Source of the DNA: Heliocidaris tuberculata
Lineage: Eukaryota; Echinodermata; Echinoidea; Camarodonta; Echinometridae
Assembly (NCBI GenBank): GCA_025618425.1
Contig: CM046833.1
Span: 6,410,776-6,474,775, forward strand
Reading direction: 5' to 3'
DNA length: 64,000 nucleotides
The notes below the pieces were generated by a model, which saw nothing but the letters and a program-made list of their open reading frames with translations, had not been told where the DNA came from and searched no databases. The position numbers and the translations under genes were made by a program. How positions within the stretch are numbered: position 1 is the first letter of the stretch; each line of letters starts with the position of its first letter. Below are positions 45,115 through 56,676 of the stretch, piece after piece.

Positions 45115-47290
45115 CCTGTACAGCATCATTTAATCAAAGCATCTCTATGAGAATTTGATCTTGTTTCCCGGCCCTCTCCTTCCTCTCAATCTTGGTGTTT
45201 ATGAGCACAGTCTAGCGAGTACCAGTTAAGTGATTTTTCCTGGAAAACAAACATGCTTCCTGTCTCAAACATATCCAGATGATACTACTGTAAACGCTGT
45301 TATTTTCGCGCGATTAAATTTTTGCGCGATTAAATTTTCGCACTGAGCGACCCCAAAACATATTCGCAGGTTCTTAAATTCGCGCTGCACAGTTACCTAC
45401 TCGTATGTACACCTACTCCATTTATTAATTTACACACACGCAGTCCATTCAAATGCATACGGCATGCACAACTACACACACGCGCTCAAAAATGAATTGG
45501 ACACAGACACACACATATTAATGTGCCTAAGCGCGCAATTCAACCCGCATAGGAAATCAGGCTAAGATTTTCGCGAGTTCTAGAATTCGCGCCCGCCGAA
45601 AATAGTGCGAAATCCGCGAAAATTAATGTACCGCGAATATTTCTGCATTTACAGTAATTCTTGCTACATGTATATATATGACAACATGCAATTAAAGTCA
45701 TATCTCGACCAAATATATGACTTCTGCATAAATTTTCCACTTGTACCGCTGCAGTCCATTTCAGAAAATGTTCCGGTCCCTCTTTCAGATTTGGGAACTT
45801 GTGAAAAGACTTTCCACTGCTAAATTTTCCACTTCTATTCCGGCATCCAAACTCTTGATTACACCACGATTGCTGCTTCCAATGCACAGTAAACCACCCG
45901 ACCACTGTCATCTGCTGCGCATGCGAATGATTTTGTTTTCAGGTCAGTTGTCCGCACCTCATTCGTTGCAGGGGGTCCACTGCAAATGGCGCCCCCATGT
46001 GCAGCAGACGACGGGCGAAAGACGTGTTGGGGGATCTAAAACATTCTATTAACTTTCTTCATAGCTGTCGAATTCTGGTAAATTTGGTATCAAATTAATC
46101 AGCAAGTTATGCTTCATATAATGTAAATTGAAAAAAAAAAATTAAGGTTAGATTTCCCTTTTAAAGCATCTCAGTGATATTTTTTTCTTTTTATTTTCTT
46201 CCTTTTTTCCTACATCTATATCTTTATGAAACAGCTCTGGAAGTACCAGCATGGCAAACGTTACATGAAAACAAATCACTTTCCTCTCTCTAAATATTAT
46301 ACCTGGAAAATACCAATCCGCCGAATTGCTCTGGGTTTTATAGGGTTAGGGTTTGGGTTGAAATTGGAGTTTAGGTTTAAGTGCTGGTAAGTAGGGAGAC
46401 TGATTTTCCGTTTCATAAAAAGGCTTTTTCCGTTTCAGTAAATCTGGAATTCCGTTTCAGATGGGCTGAAAAATGTAAATTCCGTTTCGCCATAGACTTT
46501 GTACACATAAAAAAACTAAAATTCCATTTACATAAGATTTGCATACAAACATGAACTTGTAGGGTACAAATGTTTTATTAAAGGTTGTAACATTACAGAG
46601 TCAGTTAAAATTCAGGTATTCGACTTGTATTTCATAATCATGACTGGATGAAAAAGGAATCTTACATGACAAACCATGAAAATCTGTGTAGTACCCAGGA
46701 CGCAGATTATTTCAACAACAAAAAATAATAAAAATAACCAACGTCGACGAAAACATTTCAGTCTTGGCTGTCATGTCAGCTCTGGAAGTACCAGCATGGC
46801 AACATGAAAACAAATCACTTTCCTCTCTCTGAATATTATACCTGGAAAATACCATTTTCCTTCTCCACTCATCTTTTCAAGGAATTTGCGATATGCAATG
46901 ACACTAAAATTACAAAATCAAATGATCTAGGTGAGAATTTCTTTTCATTTTAGTTTTCTTTTCCCCCTCAATCTTTATGTTTATGAACAAAATCTGGGTA
47001 GTACCATTTTAGTGACTATTCCAGGAAAACAAACATGCTTCCTGTCTCAAAATATTATACATAGATGATACTAATTCTTGTATGCTTTGAATTGTCTATT
47101 TACGATGAAATTCAGTTAAAGCATCTCAATTGGAATTTCCTTTTTTTTCTTTTCTTCTTTCTTTTTCCTCTTATATGTTTTATATTGACAGCCAAGGAAG
47201 TACCTGTATGGTGACCTTTAAAGGGTCTCTAAACATCCTGCTGTCATGTTACAACTATTTCTATACTAATCGGGGGGGGGGGGGGTGTTT
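45115..47290 (+). repeat. Decayed tandem copies of the exon-3 acceptor region (pseudoexons)
   Basis: Five segments resemble the 3' end of intron 2 plus the first part of exon 3: about 45120-45285, 46150-46320, 46770-46865, 46905-47090 and 47110-47270. Shared words are 'aaagcatct', a T/C tract, 'gaagtaccagcatgg', 'tcctctctc..aaatattatacc' and 'tgttacaact'. In the copies at 46233 and 46771 the exon phase meets TGA within 12 codons. The copy at 47177 stays open further and matches exon 3 through 'tgttacaact'. These are non-functional relics unless RNA evidence shows otherwise. Confidence 0.7.
45286..45656 (+). mobile_element. TACTGTAAA MITE, complete, TA target site
   Basis: It runs 371 bp from TACTGTAAACGCTGTTATTT to TATTTCTGCATTTACAGTA. 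It interrupts a relic exon-3 unit: the paralogous unit at 47064-47080 reads 'gatgatactaattcttg' without the insertion. This identifies a TA target duplication, typical of Tc1/mariner-type elements. It has no coding capacity. Confidence 0.88.
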
Positions 47291-47381
47291 CTGCTATACA
47301 TGACTGCACTAAATCAAAGCATCTAAATGAATTCTTCTTTACTCTTTTCTTTTATTTCCACTTTCATATTAATGACCACAG

Positions 47382-47670
47382 CCCGGAAAGTAACAGCATG
47401 GCAACAGTTACAGGAAGACAAATCATCTTCCTCTCTCAAAACATCCTGCCGACATGTTACAACTCTCTCTGTACCCATCTCGGCTTTGATTTTGCAATAT
47501 ACGACGGTGTTAAATCCAAACATCTCAACGACATTCCTAGTGCCTTGGTCGAGATCCTGAACAAGTGGTCAGCGAAAAAAGGAGGGCTACTGTGGGATCT
47601 AGACCAGGCTCTTATGGCATCAGGATGTGCTGGTCTGGTAGATAGGTATAAAGATCCTCCACAGTTGTAG
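47382..47670 (+). CDS. Tandem death-domain protein, last exon with death domain 2
   Basis: The acceptor (aatgaccacag) is entered in phase 2. The exon codes 95 residues and a TAG, completing a 271-residue protein. Residues about 188-266 have a second death-fold pattern: ILPTCYNSLCTHLGF, VKSKHLNDIPSALVEILNKW with the conserved Trp, then LLWDLDQALMASGCAGLVDRY. The two death domains are clearly different from each other. The exon joins exon 2 (AG|C gives Ser) with no phase conflict. The protein has nothing beyond the two domains and the linker, so an adaptor role is plausible; this is inference. Confidence 0.85.
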
Positions 47671-48772
47671 GAGGTACTTAGTTCTAGGTTTGAAACATAG
47701 GGCTTAACCCTAAAAGGGCCGGGGGGGGGGGGGGTTTGTGAATCCACCCCCCTAGACGTTTCTCACGATATGTCCGTATCGCGGAAAGCAGTAGCCGCGA
47801 CATTTCATGTTATGTTATGTTATGTTATTCAAACATCTAGATAGGTTTCATAGATTTTTAAATGTTTTTTGAAATATTTTTTCCAACCTCCTAAGCTCCA
47901 CCCTAAAAAAAAGCTTCCTTCATCAGGAACTATGAAAATGAAGATTTGTGAAATTTTCTGTACTGAGCATCTGGGAGAGAAGCTTGTAAGATATGTCCCG
48001 GAGTTGCCAAATTGTGTTTGATTGATTATGACTTCAAAAATTCATAACTTCTTGTCGGATTTTGCTCAAACTTTTACTTATCTGTTTCTCTCTTTTTTCT
48101 GCTTTTATTCTAATCAACTAAATACCAGGGTGGACTTTCCCTTTGAGGTTCACAATACAAAGGTCATTGATGATGATGACCATTGCAAGTACTCTGTGTA
48201 GTATATCTTATCTTCCATCCTGTCCTTGTAACTACAGTTAACCTTGCATAACTCGAAGTCGCATAAGTCGAATTTTCCTTAAGTCGAATCGATTTGTTTG
48301 ACCAAATTATGCAAAACATGTGTTATTTACATCTCCTAAGTCAAATTTTGCAGAAGCCAAACTATTTTCTGTGGTCCCAGTAGATTCGACTTCTACAAAG
48401 TTAACTGTATCTTCATTGGAAATTTTAGTACAGAAAATGTAAATGAAATAATGTCTGGGATTGTACCAAGTTATGTTAGTGCACAAATGTTATAACTTCT
48501 AGACTTGTACTATACTTGTACTAATGATATTATAAGAATGGGGGATTTTTCATACGGTGTTTCAGAAAATCAGCCATTTAGTAAGCTGAAATAATGAATT
48601 GAAAGATCTGTTAGATACCTTTGTTGAATGCTTGAAAAGTAATTAAAAAAAAAAAAATACCTAGGCTTGTCAGTGACATTGAGGATCTCCAAGTTTCTGT
48701 GTCTTCCTTTTTTTTTTTTACTCATTACTTTCTTTATTTTAAAGTGATTATCATTAACATTCTCTTGTAACT
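47671..48772. other. 3' flank of the death-domain gene
   Basis: A G-run lies at 47719-47733 and an ATGTT pentamer repeat at 47803-47826. There is no coding sequence and no unambiguous polyadenylation signal close to the stop. Confidence 0.4.
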
Positions 48773-49172
48773 TATCCCTTTTGAGACAATTTACCACATT
48801 TTGTAGTTTGACTCAATAACTTTTGATTCAGAGCTCTAAAACATATACCAGATGCATGAGTAGAAAGAGCAAAAATGTTTGTACCAGCTATGTCCAATTT
48901 TGTTGTATGACCGTATTGCCTTTGATGCCAGGAATTTTAAAAACGAGAATAAGCTTTAAAATTCTTAAATTGGCAACACATTGAGAGGTTCAAAATCATT
49001 GTTTTTTATCAAAATTGGCAAATTTTTTCAACTTTTTGACAAATTGTGTAACCATATATATTGTTTCCAAAGACATTACACCTTATCAGAACCTTATAGC
49101 ACTAAAGAAAAATATTGTTACCAATTGTTGATCAATTTAGCCCTTAAATAATTCCTGTCCTGAAAGGGTTAA
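48773..49172 (-). mobile_element. TTAACCCTTT MITE, near-complete, reverse
   Basis: It runs from 'tatcccttttgagacaattt' to 'cctgtcctgaaagggttaa', the reverse orientation of the copy at 43294. Confidence 0.8.
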
Positions 49173-49485
49173 CAGGGTTACCAATTGTCAATGATCTATT
49201 ACGATGCTTTTCACCAATGTTACCGTACACCTTTCCCATTGAAATCATCCTATGATTTTTTTTTTGTGGCAATGCTCCATTTTTCTCTCATACATTAACC
49301 CATTGCCTTCTGGAACCAGGTTGTCCCTTTATTAAACCTATGGGAATGAGATAATTCAGTAGTCGATGGGTAAAAGGTTATGAATTTCAATTTTCCACAA
49401 TTACATTATCCAGTATGCGTGTGCTAAAGTGTATTGAGGGTAACATGGATTTTGTTTTCCCCCAAATGGTGAACCTTAACTCATT

Positions 49486-49912
49486 GGCCCGAATTCACAA
49501 AGGAGGTTTATAAATCATGGATTAGACCTCCTTAGAGCATAGTACGAACATGTCGATGATGTTCTTTTGTCCGCTCACGATGGCGGTCTCCTGCATTCTA
49601 TTTTACCTCTCTAGTTTATCGAGGATTTTTTTTTTTTTTTTAACATAGGTCTGTATACATGTATTCTTTATTCTTGTTTGTATGCTGTGTATTATGTTTA
49701 TTGTATAATATTATTGTACATGATTTTCTACTTATGTTATACTTATGTAAAATATTATTTTATTGTATTTGTTATTAGAACGCAGAAATAAAAGCAATCG
49801 AACAAAACAAAACAAACAGAAACAGTAATGCGCTTATGCTTATATATACGCTGAATTTAGTCCAGAGGTGAGGTTTAAACCATGGTTTAGACCTCCTTCA
49901 TGAATTCGGGCC
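49486..49912. mobile_element. GGCCCGAATTCA MITE nested in an 80-bp repeat
   Basis: The termini GGCCCGAATTCACAAAGGAG and the inverted GGCCCGAATTCATGAAGGAG are well matched. It splits a short repeat whose intact relatives lie at about 49297-49377 and (reverse) 51089-51170. The interior holds an AT-rich insert ending 'aataaaagcaatcgaac'. The likely target duplication is AT. Confidence 0.75.
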
Positions 49913-50442
49913 ATGAACTACTGAATTTTGTCGTTCCCATAGACCGTCTTAGAAACCCTGTTTCTGTAGGCAAGGGGTAAATAATGCAACAATTCATATC
50001 TTGTTTTAAATGCGTTTGTCTGATTTTTTAAAAACTCAAACTGACATTTCTGTTTTTTTTTAACACCTTGCTGTTGTAGACTTATTGGTCACCACAAAAG
50101 AACTAAAATAAGAATACACAGTGGCAAGGAGTTTGTACTTTTTTGGTGTACATGTAGTTTAGGTTATATTTCTTAAATAGTACTCCACAATATAAATTTG
50201 CCACACATACCCATTATGTTCCATAGTATGCATACTCCTAACAATGTGGTACTCTGGTTTTGATCCATAGCAAATAAAGAGTCAATGCAATAGTGTGCAT
50301 CTGTGTTTAGCAGAACGGCCCAATGCGCTTACACCCTTCTGCCAGCTGCAGGATGATATTCTTAATATTATTGGTATTATGACATACTTTCCTGTCGTAT
50401 TGTTTTACCTCTTGCCTACTCTTACATGGAACTCTTGTACAC

Positions 50443-50862
50443 TTAACCCTTTCATGACAGGAATTAGTCAAGGGCTGAATTGATCACATTTTGTTCTTCA
50501 AATTGGCAACAATAGCATTTTTCTTTTAGTGCTACATGGTTCTAATAAAATGTAATGTCTTTGAAAACAATATACATGTACATGGTAAGAAACTTTGTGG
50601 AAAAGTTGAAAAAAAAAAATGGCCACATTCAATTAAAAAAAAAATGATTTTGAATCTCTCAGTGTGTTGCCAATTTAAGGATTTTAAAGCTTATTCTCCT
50701 TTTTTTGAATTCCTGGCATTAAATGCAGTATGGTCATGCCACAAAAATGGACACAGTGTGTGCAGAAATTTTTTTGCTCTTTGTGCTCATGCATCTAGTA
50801 TAACTTATAGAGCTCTTAATCAAAAGTTATTGAGCCAAACTACAAAATGTGGTCAATTGTCT
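50443..50862 (+). mobile_element. TTAACCCTTT MITE, near-complete
   Basis: It runs from TTAACCCTTTCATGACAGG to 'aatgtggtcaattgtct', the same orientation as the copy at 43294. Confidence 0.8.
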
Positions 50863-51411
50863 AAATGATGTAGGAGTGTGAAGTAGCATTTTGATATTTG
50901 AAATGGACATTGTAAGTAAATAAACACGAGTGTTTTTTTAAAAATAATTTTCTTTATAAATGTACTCTTGAATTAAGAGTTTGGTGAGTTTTATTGTAAG
51001 ATTTTTGGAATGGGAATTTCTACAGTGCTGTGACATGAGGTGCATTTTTCCATAAAGCACGTCATTATGTCAAACATTAATTAGAGCTATTTACCCGTTG
51101 ACTACTGACTTCTTTAACTCTCATAGGTTTAATACAGAAGCCACCTGGTTCCCGTAGTCTATGGGTTAAGTATTGAAAATTTGTATGGTTTTTATTCTCA
51201 TCTTTCTAAAAATTAACTTTTTAACTTTTTAAAACAATATATAAATGAATTGAGTATGTTTTGTCTACTGGAAAATGAAATGTTTTAAAGTGTACCAATC
51301 TTTGGTCCTGTATGTTAATAATATTACTTCTATAAAGAGGTGTTGAAAGTTTAAACACACTCTCAGTAAATATAAAAGCCACTTGTAAGTATATGTATAA
51401 GACTAATCACA

Positions 51412-51671
51412 CAGGGGCGGTGCTACAGGGGGGGGGGGCAGGGGGGCCGCCCCCCATCATTTTTCAAGCGAGCAAAAAAAAAAAAAAAAAAGAGGAAGAA
51501 GGGGGAAAAAAGGAGAAAGAGAAGGGGAAATGGAGAAGAGAAGGCTAGGCCATGCAATTATGACATAATTGTTATAGTCCTATTTGTTATTTCAAGACCC
51601 TCGACGTGCGACGTTACTATACGCGTCATTTTGCCCCCCCCCCCTATTTAAATACCCTGGTGCCGCCCCTG
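51412..51671. mobile_element. CAGGGGCGG hAT-type MITE with 8-bp target duplication
   Basis: The termini are CAGGGGCGGTGCTACAGG and CCTGGTGCCGCCCCTG. Exact flanking octamers TAATCACA lie at 51404-51411 and 51672-51679. The 260-bp interior is a purine-rich run and G/C tracts. Confidence 0.9.
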
Positions 51672-51679
51672 TAATCACA

Positions 51680-53414
51680 CACCCATGCGCTGGCATAGAA
51701 TAGGGCTCTCACTAATCCAAAGTCCGCCTTGGGTTCCATGTGGGCCTCTAACATGGGGTTTATGTTATCCTTTATTTTCTTTATAGGCCTTAACCGTTAA
51801 CCCAAAGAATAGCATGTAAAGTTGATTTTACACATGGTAGCTGTATGCAAATTAGTTTTTTGGGGGTGATTGGTACCCTTTAAACGTAATGAAGTAGGTA
51901 TGAAACATCTCTTGTGTGTTTCCATAGTGTTGTGGTAAGCAAGCCTTATTTTGTTAATACATGTATCTGGATTTACTTCCTTTTGTTACATCATCCTGTG
52001 TAATTCTCGCAATACAAACTGATTGGAATAGACCTGTTTACCATTGGATCAAATCTAATGAATATTTTAAGAATCTGTAGTGAACAGCTATTTGATGTCT
52101 TATTTTGTCTGATATCACCTGTATGGTATGGATAAAATCCACTTTGCATGTATGAGATCTTACTTTGTCAGGCAAGCCTCAGGCCAGCTTTCATGATATC
52201 TTGCATAAACTTTTTTTTCATTAATTGTGCATAGAATTTGAATACAAGTACTCTAGTAAATTGGTATTTTTCAAGTACTGTAAACTTTTTTTCACAAATG
52301 AATTTATTCTATAGTTATGATAGAAAGAAATGCCTGATAAAGAATCATGTTTATTAAAATGAAATTTTAAGTAGATTTAATATAAAATCATCTGTAATGC
52401 ATCTGCAATGTACATGCTGTTCTGCAATATGTATATGATAAACAGAAAATGCCTGATACAGAATCATGTAAAAAAAAAAAAAAAAAAAAAATTAAATATG
52501 AAATAAATTTGATATACAAATAATGTTATGTAGATGATGGAAAATACCCCCATGCTTATATTCTGATTAAATACACTATTAAACTGTACTGGTCTTCTTG
52601 AATACTTTCTATTAAAAAAAAATATAATTGGATACATTGTTGATGGATAGTGTTAAAAATGATTTATTACTAAAAGCTGCAGAGTGATCATTTTCAAAAG
52701 ACTGCATTTCCTCTATTCAGTCAAACAGCAGGTCGTATGCAAATGAGCAAAAAGGGCAGATTTTATTTCCAGTACCTGAAATGGCACACACTCCCTGCAA
52801 CCAGTGGGCTGTTTTGCATGGTCATATTCAAAGTTATGTAATTCAGGAAACGCTATGCTCATCAAATTTTCTGGAAATATAAACGGATAGTTTCCCTGTA
52901 CAGACATACCTTGTTTAAGTTACAATTTAAAGAATAAGTAGTTGAAAATAAGTGGTGAAAAAGTAAAACAAAACACTTTTCTTTACAAGATTTCAAGTCG
53001 TTAAAAATCTCCATGATGACCTGAATAACGTTGAATTAAATTTGAATGTACATGTATCTTATATTAAGTTAGTTAAGATTAGGCCTTCCTCCTGAAGCCA
53101 TTTTTCATTGTTTCATTCGTATTTTGTTCTAATTAATGAGTAGATACATCCTTCCCTTTCACCCTTCAACAAGAGGTCTCAAAATGACCAAACATCATAC
53201 TGAGAAAGGACTACCATTTTATAGTATTTAAGAAGAATAGAAAGGAAATCTGAATTTGTGGTTTAACTTTATACCTTAGAATTTTAGACATTTTTGACTG
53301 TTAAATATGGCATGGCCGATGATAATAGGGGTGGGATGGGATGGGGATGTTTGGGTGTCCCTTTGCCTAAACCTTCAAAAACGCTTTTCAAGGTTAACTA
53401 ATATAGTGTCAGAT
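51680..53414. other. AT-rich, no gene seen
   Basis: A short direct repeat, 'aatgcctgata.agaatcatgt', occurs at 52330 and 52449. A poly(A) run lies at 52470. I see no exon. Confidence 0.4.
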
Positions 53415-54183
53415 CTATGCCACATCGAAAATAAGATAGCTTCTAGTGACAGTGTGGTCCCCAACCTGAAGTTGGAAATGAATTGTCCCAGGGCTGTCAT
53501 CCATTTCCCAACAGTACAGCTCCACCACCTCCCCATGCCGAATCTCTTGAATGAACTCCACTGCGTAGGTCTCCAATCTATAATAGATTACTAGCTCACA
53601 GTGAAATGACTTGAGGAACCCTTCCGCTGCTGCAGAACTTCCTGCATCATACATGTATCGTAGATAGATCGTAGATAGATCGTAGATAGATCGTAGATAG
53701 AACATCTCGTTGACGTGCCCAGTTTGATCGACATCACTCCATGGCACCGTTGTCTGCCAGCTGAAGACACCACCCTGGTCAGGCTGCTAAGGTAAGAACT
53801 GATGTCTTTGAGGAGGTGTCCTCAACGTTGTTCGGTTGGCGTAGAGTTCAACTAGTGCGGGGCTGATTAGAATGGAAGTATGTCTTACAACATCGATCAT
53901 TAAGCACTGGAGGATGCCGGACATGTACACGATTTCAGAATCAACGTCTCGCAGGTCGATGCCGATGTACATCGAAGTTCTTCCGAGATGGGCCACGTAC
54001 GAATCATAACCTGACCGAACGTGATACGAAGTTTGTATCGTGATACTTGGGATGGAACTGCAGTGTCAGGCTGCGAGCAACGCAAGAGGTGTTGGCGCCT
54101 TCATTGAGCCACATATCGGAGAGAATGTAACAGCTAGCAAGATGCAGATTGCCGATGTGGCAATGAAGGTGAAGATTACCTAA
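53415..54183 (-). pseudogene. Decayed hotdog-fold acyl thioesterase-like gene
   Basis: Reading on the minus strand, fragments in order are: a hydrophobic N-terminal segment (VIFTFIATSAICILLAVTF); a first hotdog-like half (NEGANTSCVARSLTLQFHPK, then YHDTNFVSRSV); after a frameshift near 54010, YVAHLGRTSMYIGIDLRDV and HTSILISPALVELYANRTT; an in-frame TAG at 53787-53789; then VPWSDVDQTGHVNEMFYLR with the D..GHVN signature of 4HBT/acyl-ACP-type thioesterases, and EGFLKSFHCELVIYYRLET. A further frameshift separates the hydrophobic segment from the first half. An 11-bp unit repeated four times (53657-53700) adds 11 residues inside the second half. The gaps show that it is broken. Family assignment rests on the hotdog signature. 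Confidence 0.6.
53657..53700. repeat. 11-bp x 4 tandem repeat (ATCGTAGATAG)
   Basis: Four exact units sit inside the thioesterase-like pseudogene. The three extra units add 33 bp, an in-frame expansion. Confidence 0.9.
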
Positions 54184-55213
54184 AGGCAGGCGCGCCGGAA
54201 GCAGTTTGGGAATTGGGGGGGGGGGGCAAACATTCAAGGGGGCTCACCTTTCAAGGGCTCATGTCTTCTCACCCCTTAAAAAAACACACGCTTTCCCACC
54301 CTCTCAGGATATTTCGCTATTAAACACGTCTAATACAAAACCTCCACTACGTTAAAGTTAAAAGTTTGAATGCTTTATCTGTCTTCAGTGATCTCCACGA
54401 ATACGAAAAATGAATACAAAGGCTTACAATTACGTAATAAAGCAATCAAGCTTTTAATATACACACGATTTTTAAAAAAAGTGTAGTGAAATGCTCTTAC
54501 GATGGATACGTTCAGCGACTAGAAGCCAATATCATTCTTTGAGAGTGTCAGTGTGTCGTATGATGTAATACTTTATCATCTAAAGTAAATTAAAATATTT
54601 TTAATCAAGTAGGAATACCATACTGTTAAACTACATGTATGTAGGTATTAGTTACAAAGAGACATGAAATAAAAACAGAAATGTTACATAATATTACATA
54701 GGTAATAACAGTTTTGATTAATGCGATTGAGTGTAACGCCCTCTGGTTGCAAATACAAACGTCATAGTGAATCAGCGCACTCTTCATAATAATTATAATA
54801 AAAATGTTAGTAATAATTTTTGTTTATTTTTGTTTATTTTCTTTTTGGTTCCCCCTCCAATTTTACTCCTTTACTACTGATTCTCTTTTTTTTTTTTTAC
54901 GGGGGGGGGGGGGGGGGCGAAAATGCTTTTTGCCCCCCCCCCACTTTTTCGTTTTTTTTTTTTTGGGGGGGGGGCGACCGCCCCCTGCCCCCCGCTTCTG
55001 GCGCATATGCCTAAAGGGTAAGAGGTGAAGAAGGGGAAGTGAAATAGATAATAATGATGATAATGATGGTGATGAGAATAATAAGAATAATAATGTTAGT
55101 AATAATAATAATAACAATATTGATAATAATAATAATGATGACAATAAAAATAATGATAATAATTTTCTGGATTTACATGGCGCCTAAGACAACACGTCTC
55201 GATACGTTTTACA
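54184..55213. other. G/C-run sequence, ATT-type repeats begin at right edge
   Basis: Poly(G)/poly(C) runs are at 54216, 54901, 54935 and 54965. On the minus strand, 55210-55040 resembles a small retroposon end ('ggcgccatgtaaatccaga') followed by ATT-type repeats. No gene. Confidence 0.4.
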
Positions 55214-55928
55214 AAAAATATGTTTAGTTGTTCACCTATTTTGTTGAACTCGTTTTAGCCGAACTCTTCTAGAATGTATGTACAGACATATTTTAAACAC
55301 TAATGAGTAGGTGGACAAAATCACAGCGTCTTTGTTGCTAGCGCGAGTGAAAATGTGTATCGAAATGACCTTGGCTGAATGAATATCATTACACGATGTC
55401 CTATTGTTATAAGGTTACATTAACTTACCTGAAGCCAAATTTTGATACAATCCTATATAGTTTTACTCTCGACTCTACAATGTTAAAATTAATGAGGGAA
55501 AAGATTTCACAAAACGAGTAGAACTATGTGTCCGACAAACATTTTTATGCCAAAACATGGTTAGTATTTTGTCCAATTACGGTCAAATGAAATACTATTA
55601 TATCCAAAAATTATTACGTTAGTTGGGGAATAAAATTCCTCAAATTTTTCGGAGACTTAATTACCAACAATCTTGGGCATTTTTAACCCTGTTAGAGTGT
55701 TGTTACTTACAAAGAAGGACATTTTTGTTTCTGGATGATTTCCCCCCAATATGATTGCTGATTAATTTTCTCCTATTAAAAAATTGCAAAAAGCTGTAAT
55801 CGTAAAGTTTATATTTCTTTGAAGAAACATGGTACTGGTAAACCATGAAAAGTAAATAATGAAAAATATGTTTAGTTGTTCACCTATTTTGTTGAACTCG
55901 TTTTAGCCGAACTCTTCTAGAATGTATG
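55214..55928. repeat. 67-bp exact direct repeat (55214-55280 and 55862-55928)
   Basis: Both copies run from 'aaaaatatgtttagttg' to 'cttctagaatgtatg' without a mismatch, 648 bp apart. The intervening sequence is AT-rich and non-coding. Confidence 0.9.
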
Positions 55929-56121
55929 AATTTGGGTACTCGTTGCAATCACTGGTGCTCTTCCGGACACTGTCCTTCATGAACCTGAGCCATTTGTCAA
56001 GGGGCTCTGAAGAAGGGGACTTCTGCTTTAGAAGATCCCGTCCTAAAGATAAAGCACGTATTCTATTCGAAAGCAGAAAGATAGGCTTCGAAATGTCATC
56101 AACTAGTGAATTTGGGGCCAT
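55903..56121 (-). CDS. Possible short exon or gene remnant, unknown
   Basis: This is a 72-codon open frame ending in TAA, with a mixed, non-repetitive composition (KPIFLLSNRIRALSLGRDLL, then LDKWLRFMKDSVRK). It has no recognisable domain. Its last codons lie in the right copy of the 67-bp direct repeat. No upstream exon was found. It may be a remnant of a transposon gene or chance. Confidence 0.2.
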   Translation of the reverse strand: MAPNSLVDDISKPIFLLSNRIRALSLGRDLLKQKSPSSEPLDKWLRFMKDSVRKSTSDCNEYPNSYILEEFG

Positions 56122-56676
56122 GGAGCGTTTTTAATTCAAAGAAGAAAAAGGGGGGGGGGGCAGGGGGGGGGGGTGTGGAGAATGATCATGCTAACGAGCA
56201 TATTCTACTTAATGAACAATATGTAGGCTTTCAAGCGCTCCAACTTTTCCTACATTTTCCTACTTTTTGGGCCATCCTACTTCTACTTTTTTCCCAAATC
56301 TCCTAATATATATTACCCTTTTTCAGTTTCTCCTACTTTTTTTCCAAACATATTTGAGATATTTATGCAAAGCTATCATGCACAAGAATCTCATTGTAGC
56401 TCAGTTATTGCAGATCCTAACAAGAAGTGTGCATATTAAGTCTATACGTAAGTGATGTGAATATTATCAATAAGACCCCTGTTACGCTGACAGAATGAGT
56501 CCCCGCCCATAAAGTGTTAATTGGCAACAGGTCTGAGGCCGACCCTCCCCTCCCCTCCCCAGAACCAACTGCGTGCAGACTCCTTTATATATTTCTATGT
56601 TTTACCCTCCTCATCTTCTCTCTGATTCCATTGTTTTTTCTGTTTCTATCTGCTTCTCCTCCTCTATTTCATTATG

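Larger units (their letters stand above)
41946..47381 (+). other. Intron 2 of the death-domain gene (5.4 kb)
   Basis: The intron contains a G-run (41974), a hairpin word cluster (42.0-43.8 kb), interstitial TTAGGG-like repeats, TTAACCCTTT MITEs, two TACTGTAAA MITEs, a poly(C) run (44356-44390) and decayed copies of the exon-3 start (45.1-47.3 kb). The word 'gaattgctctgggttttatagg' recurs at 43787 and 46324, next to 'gttagggtttgggttg'. Confidence 0.8.
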
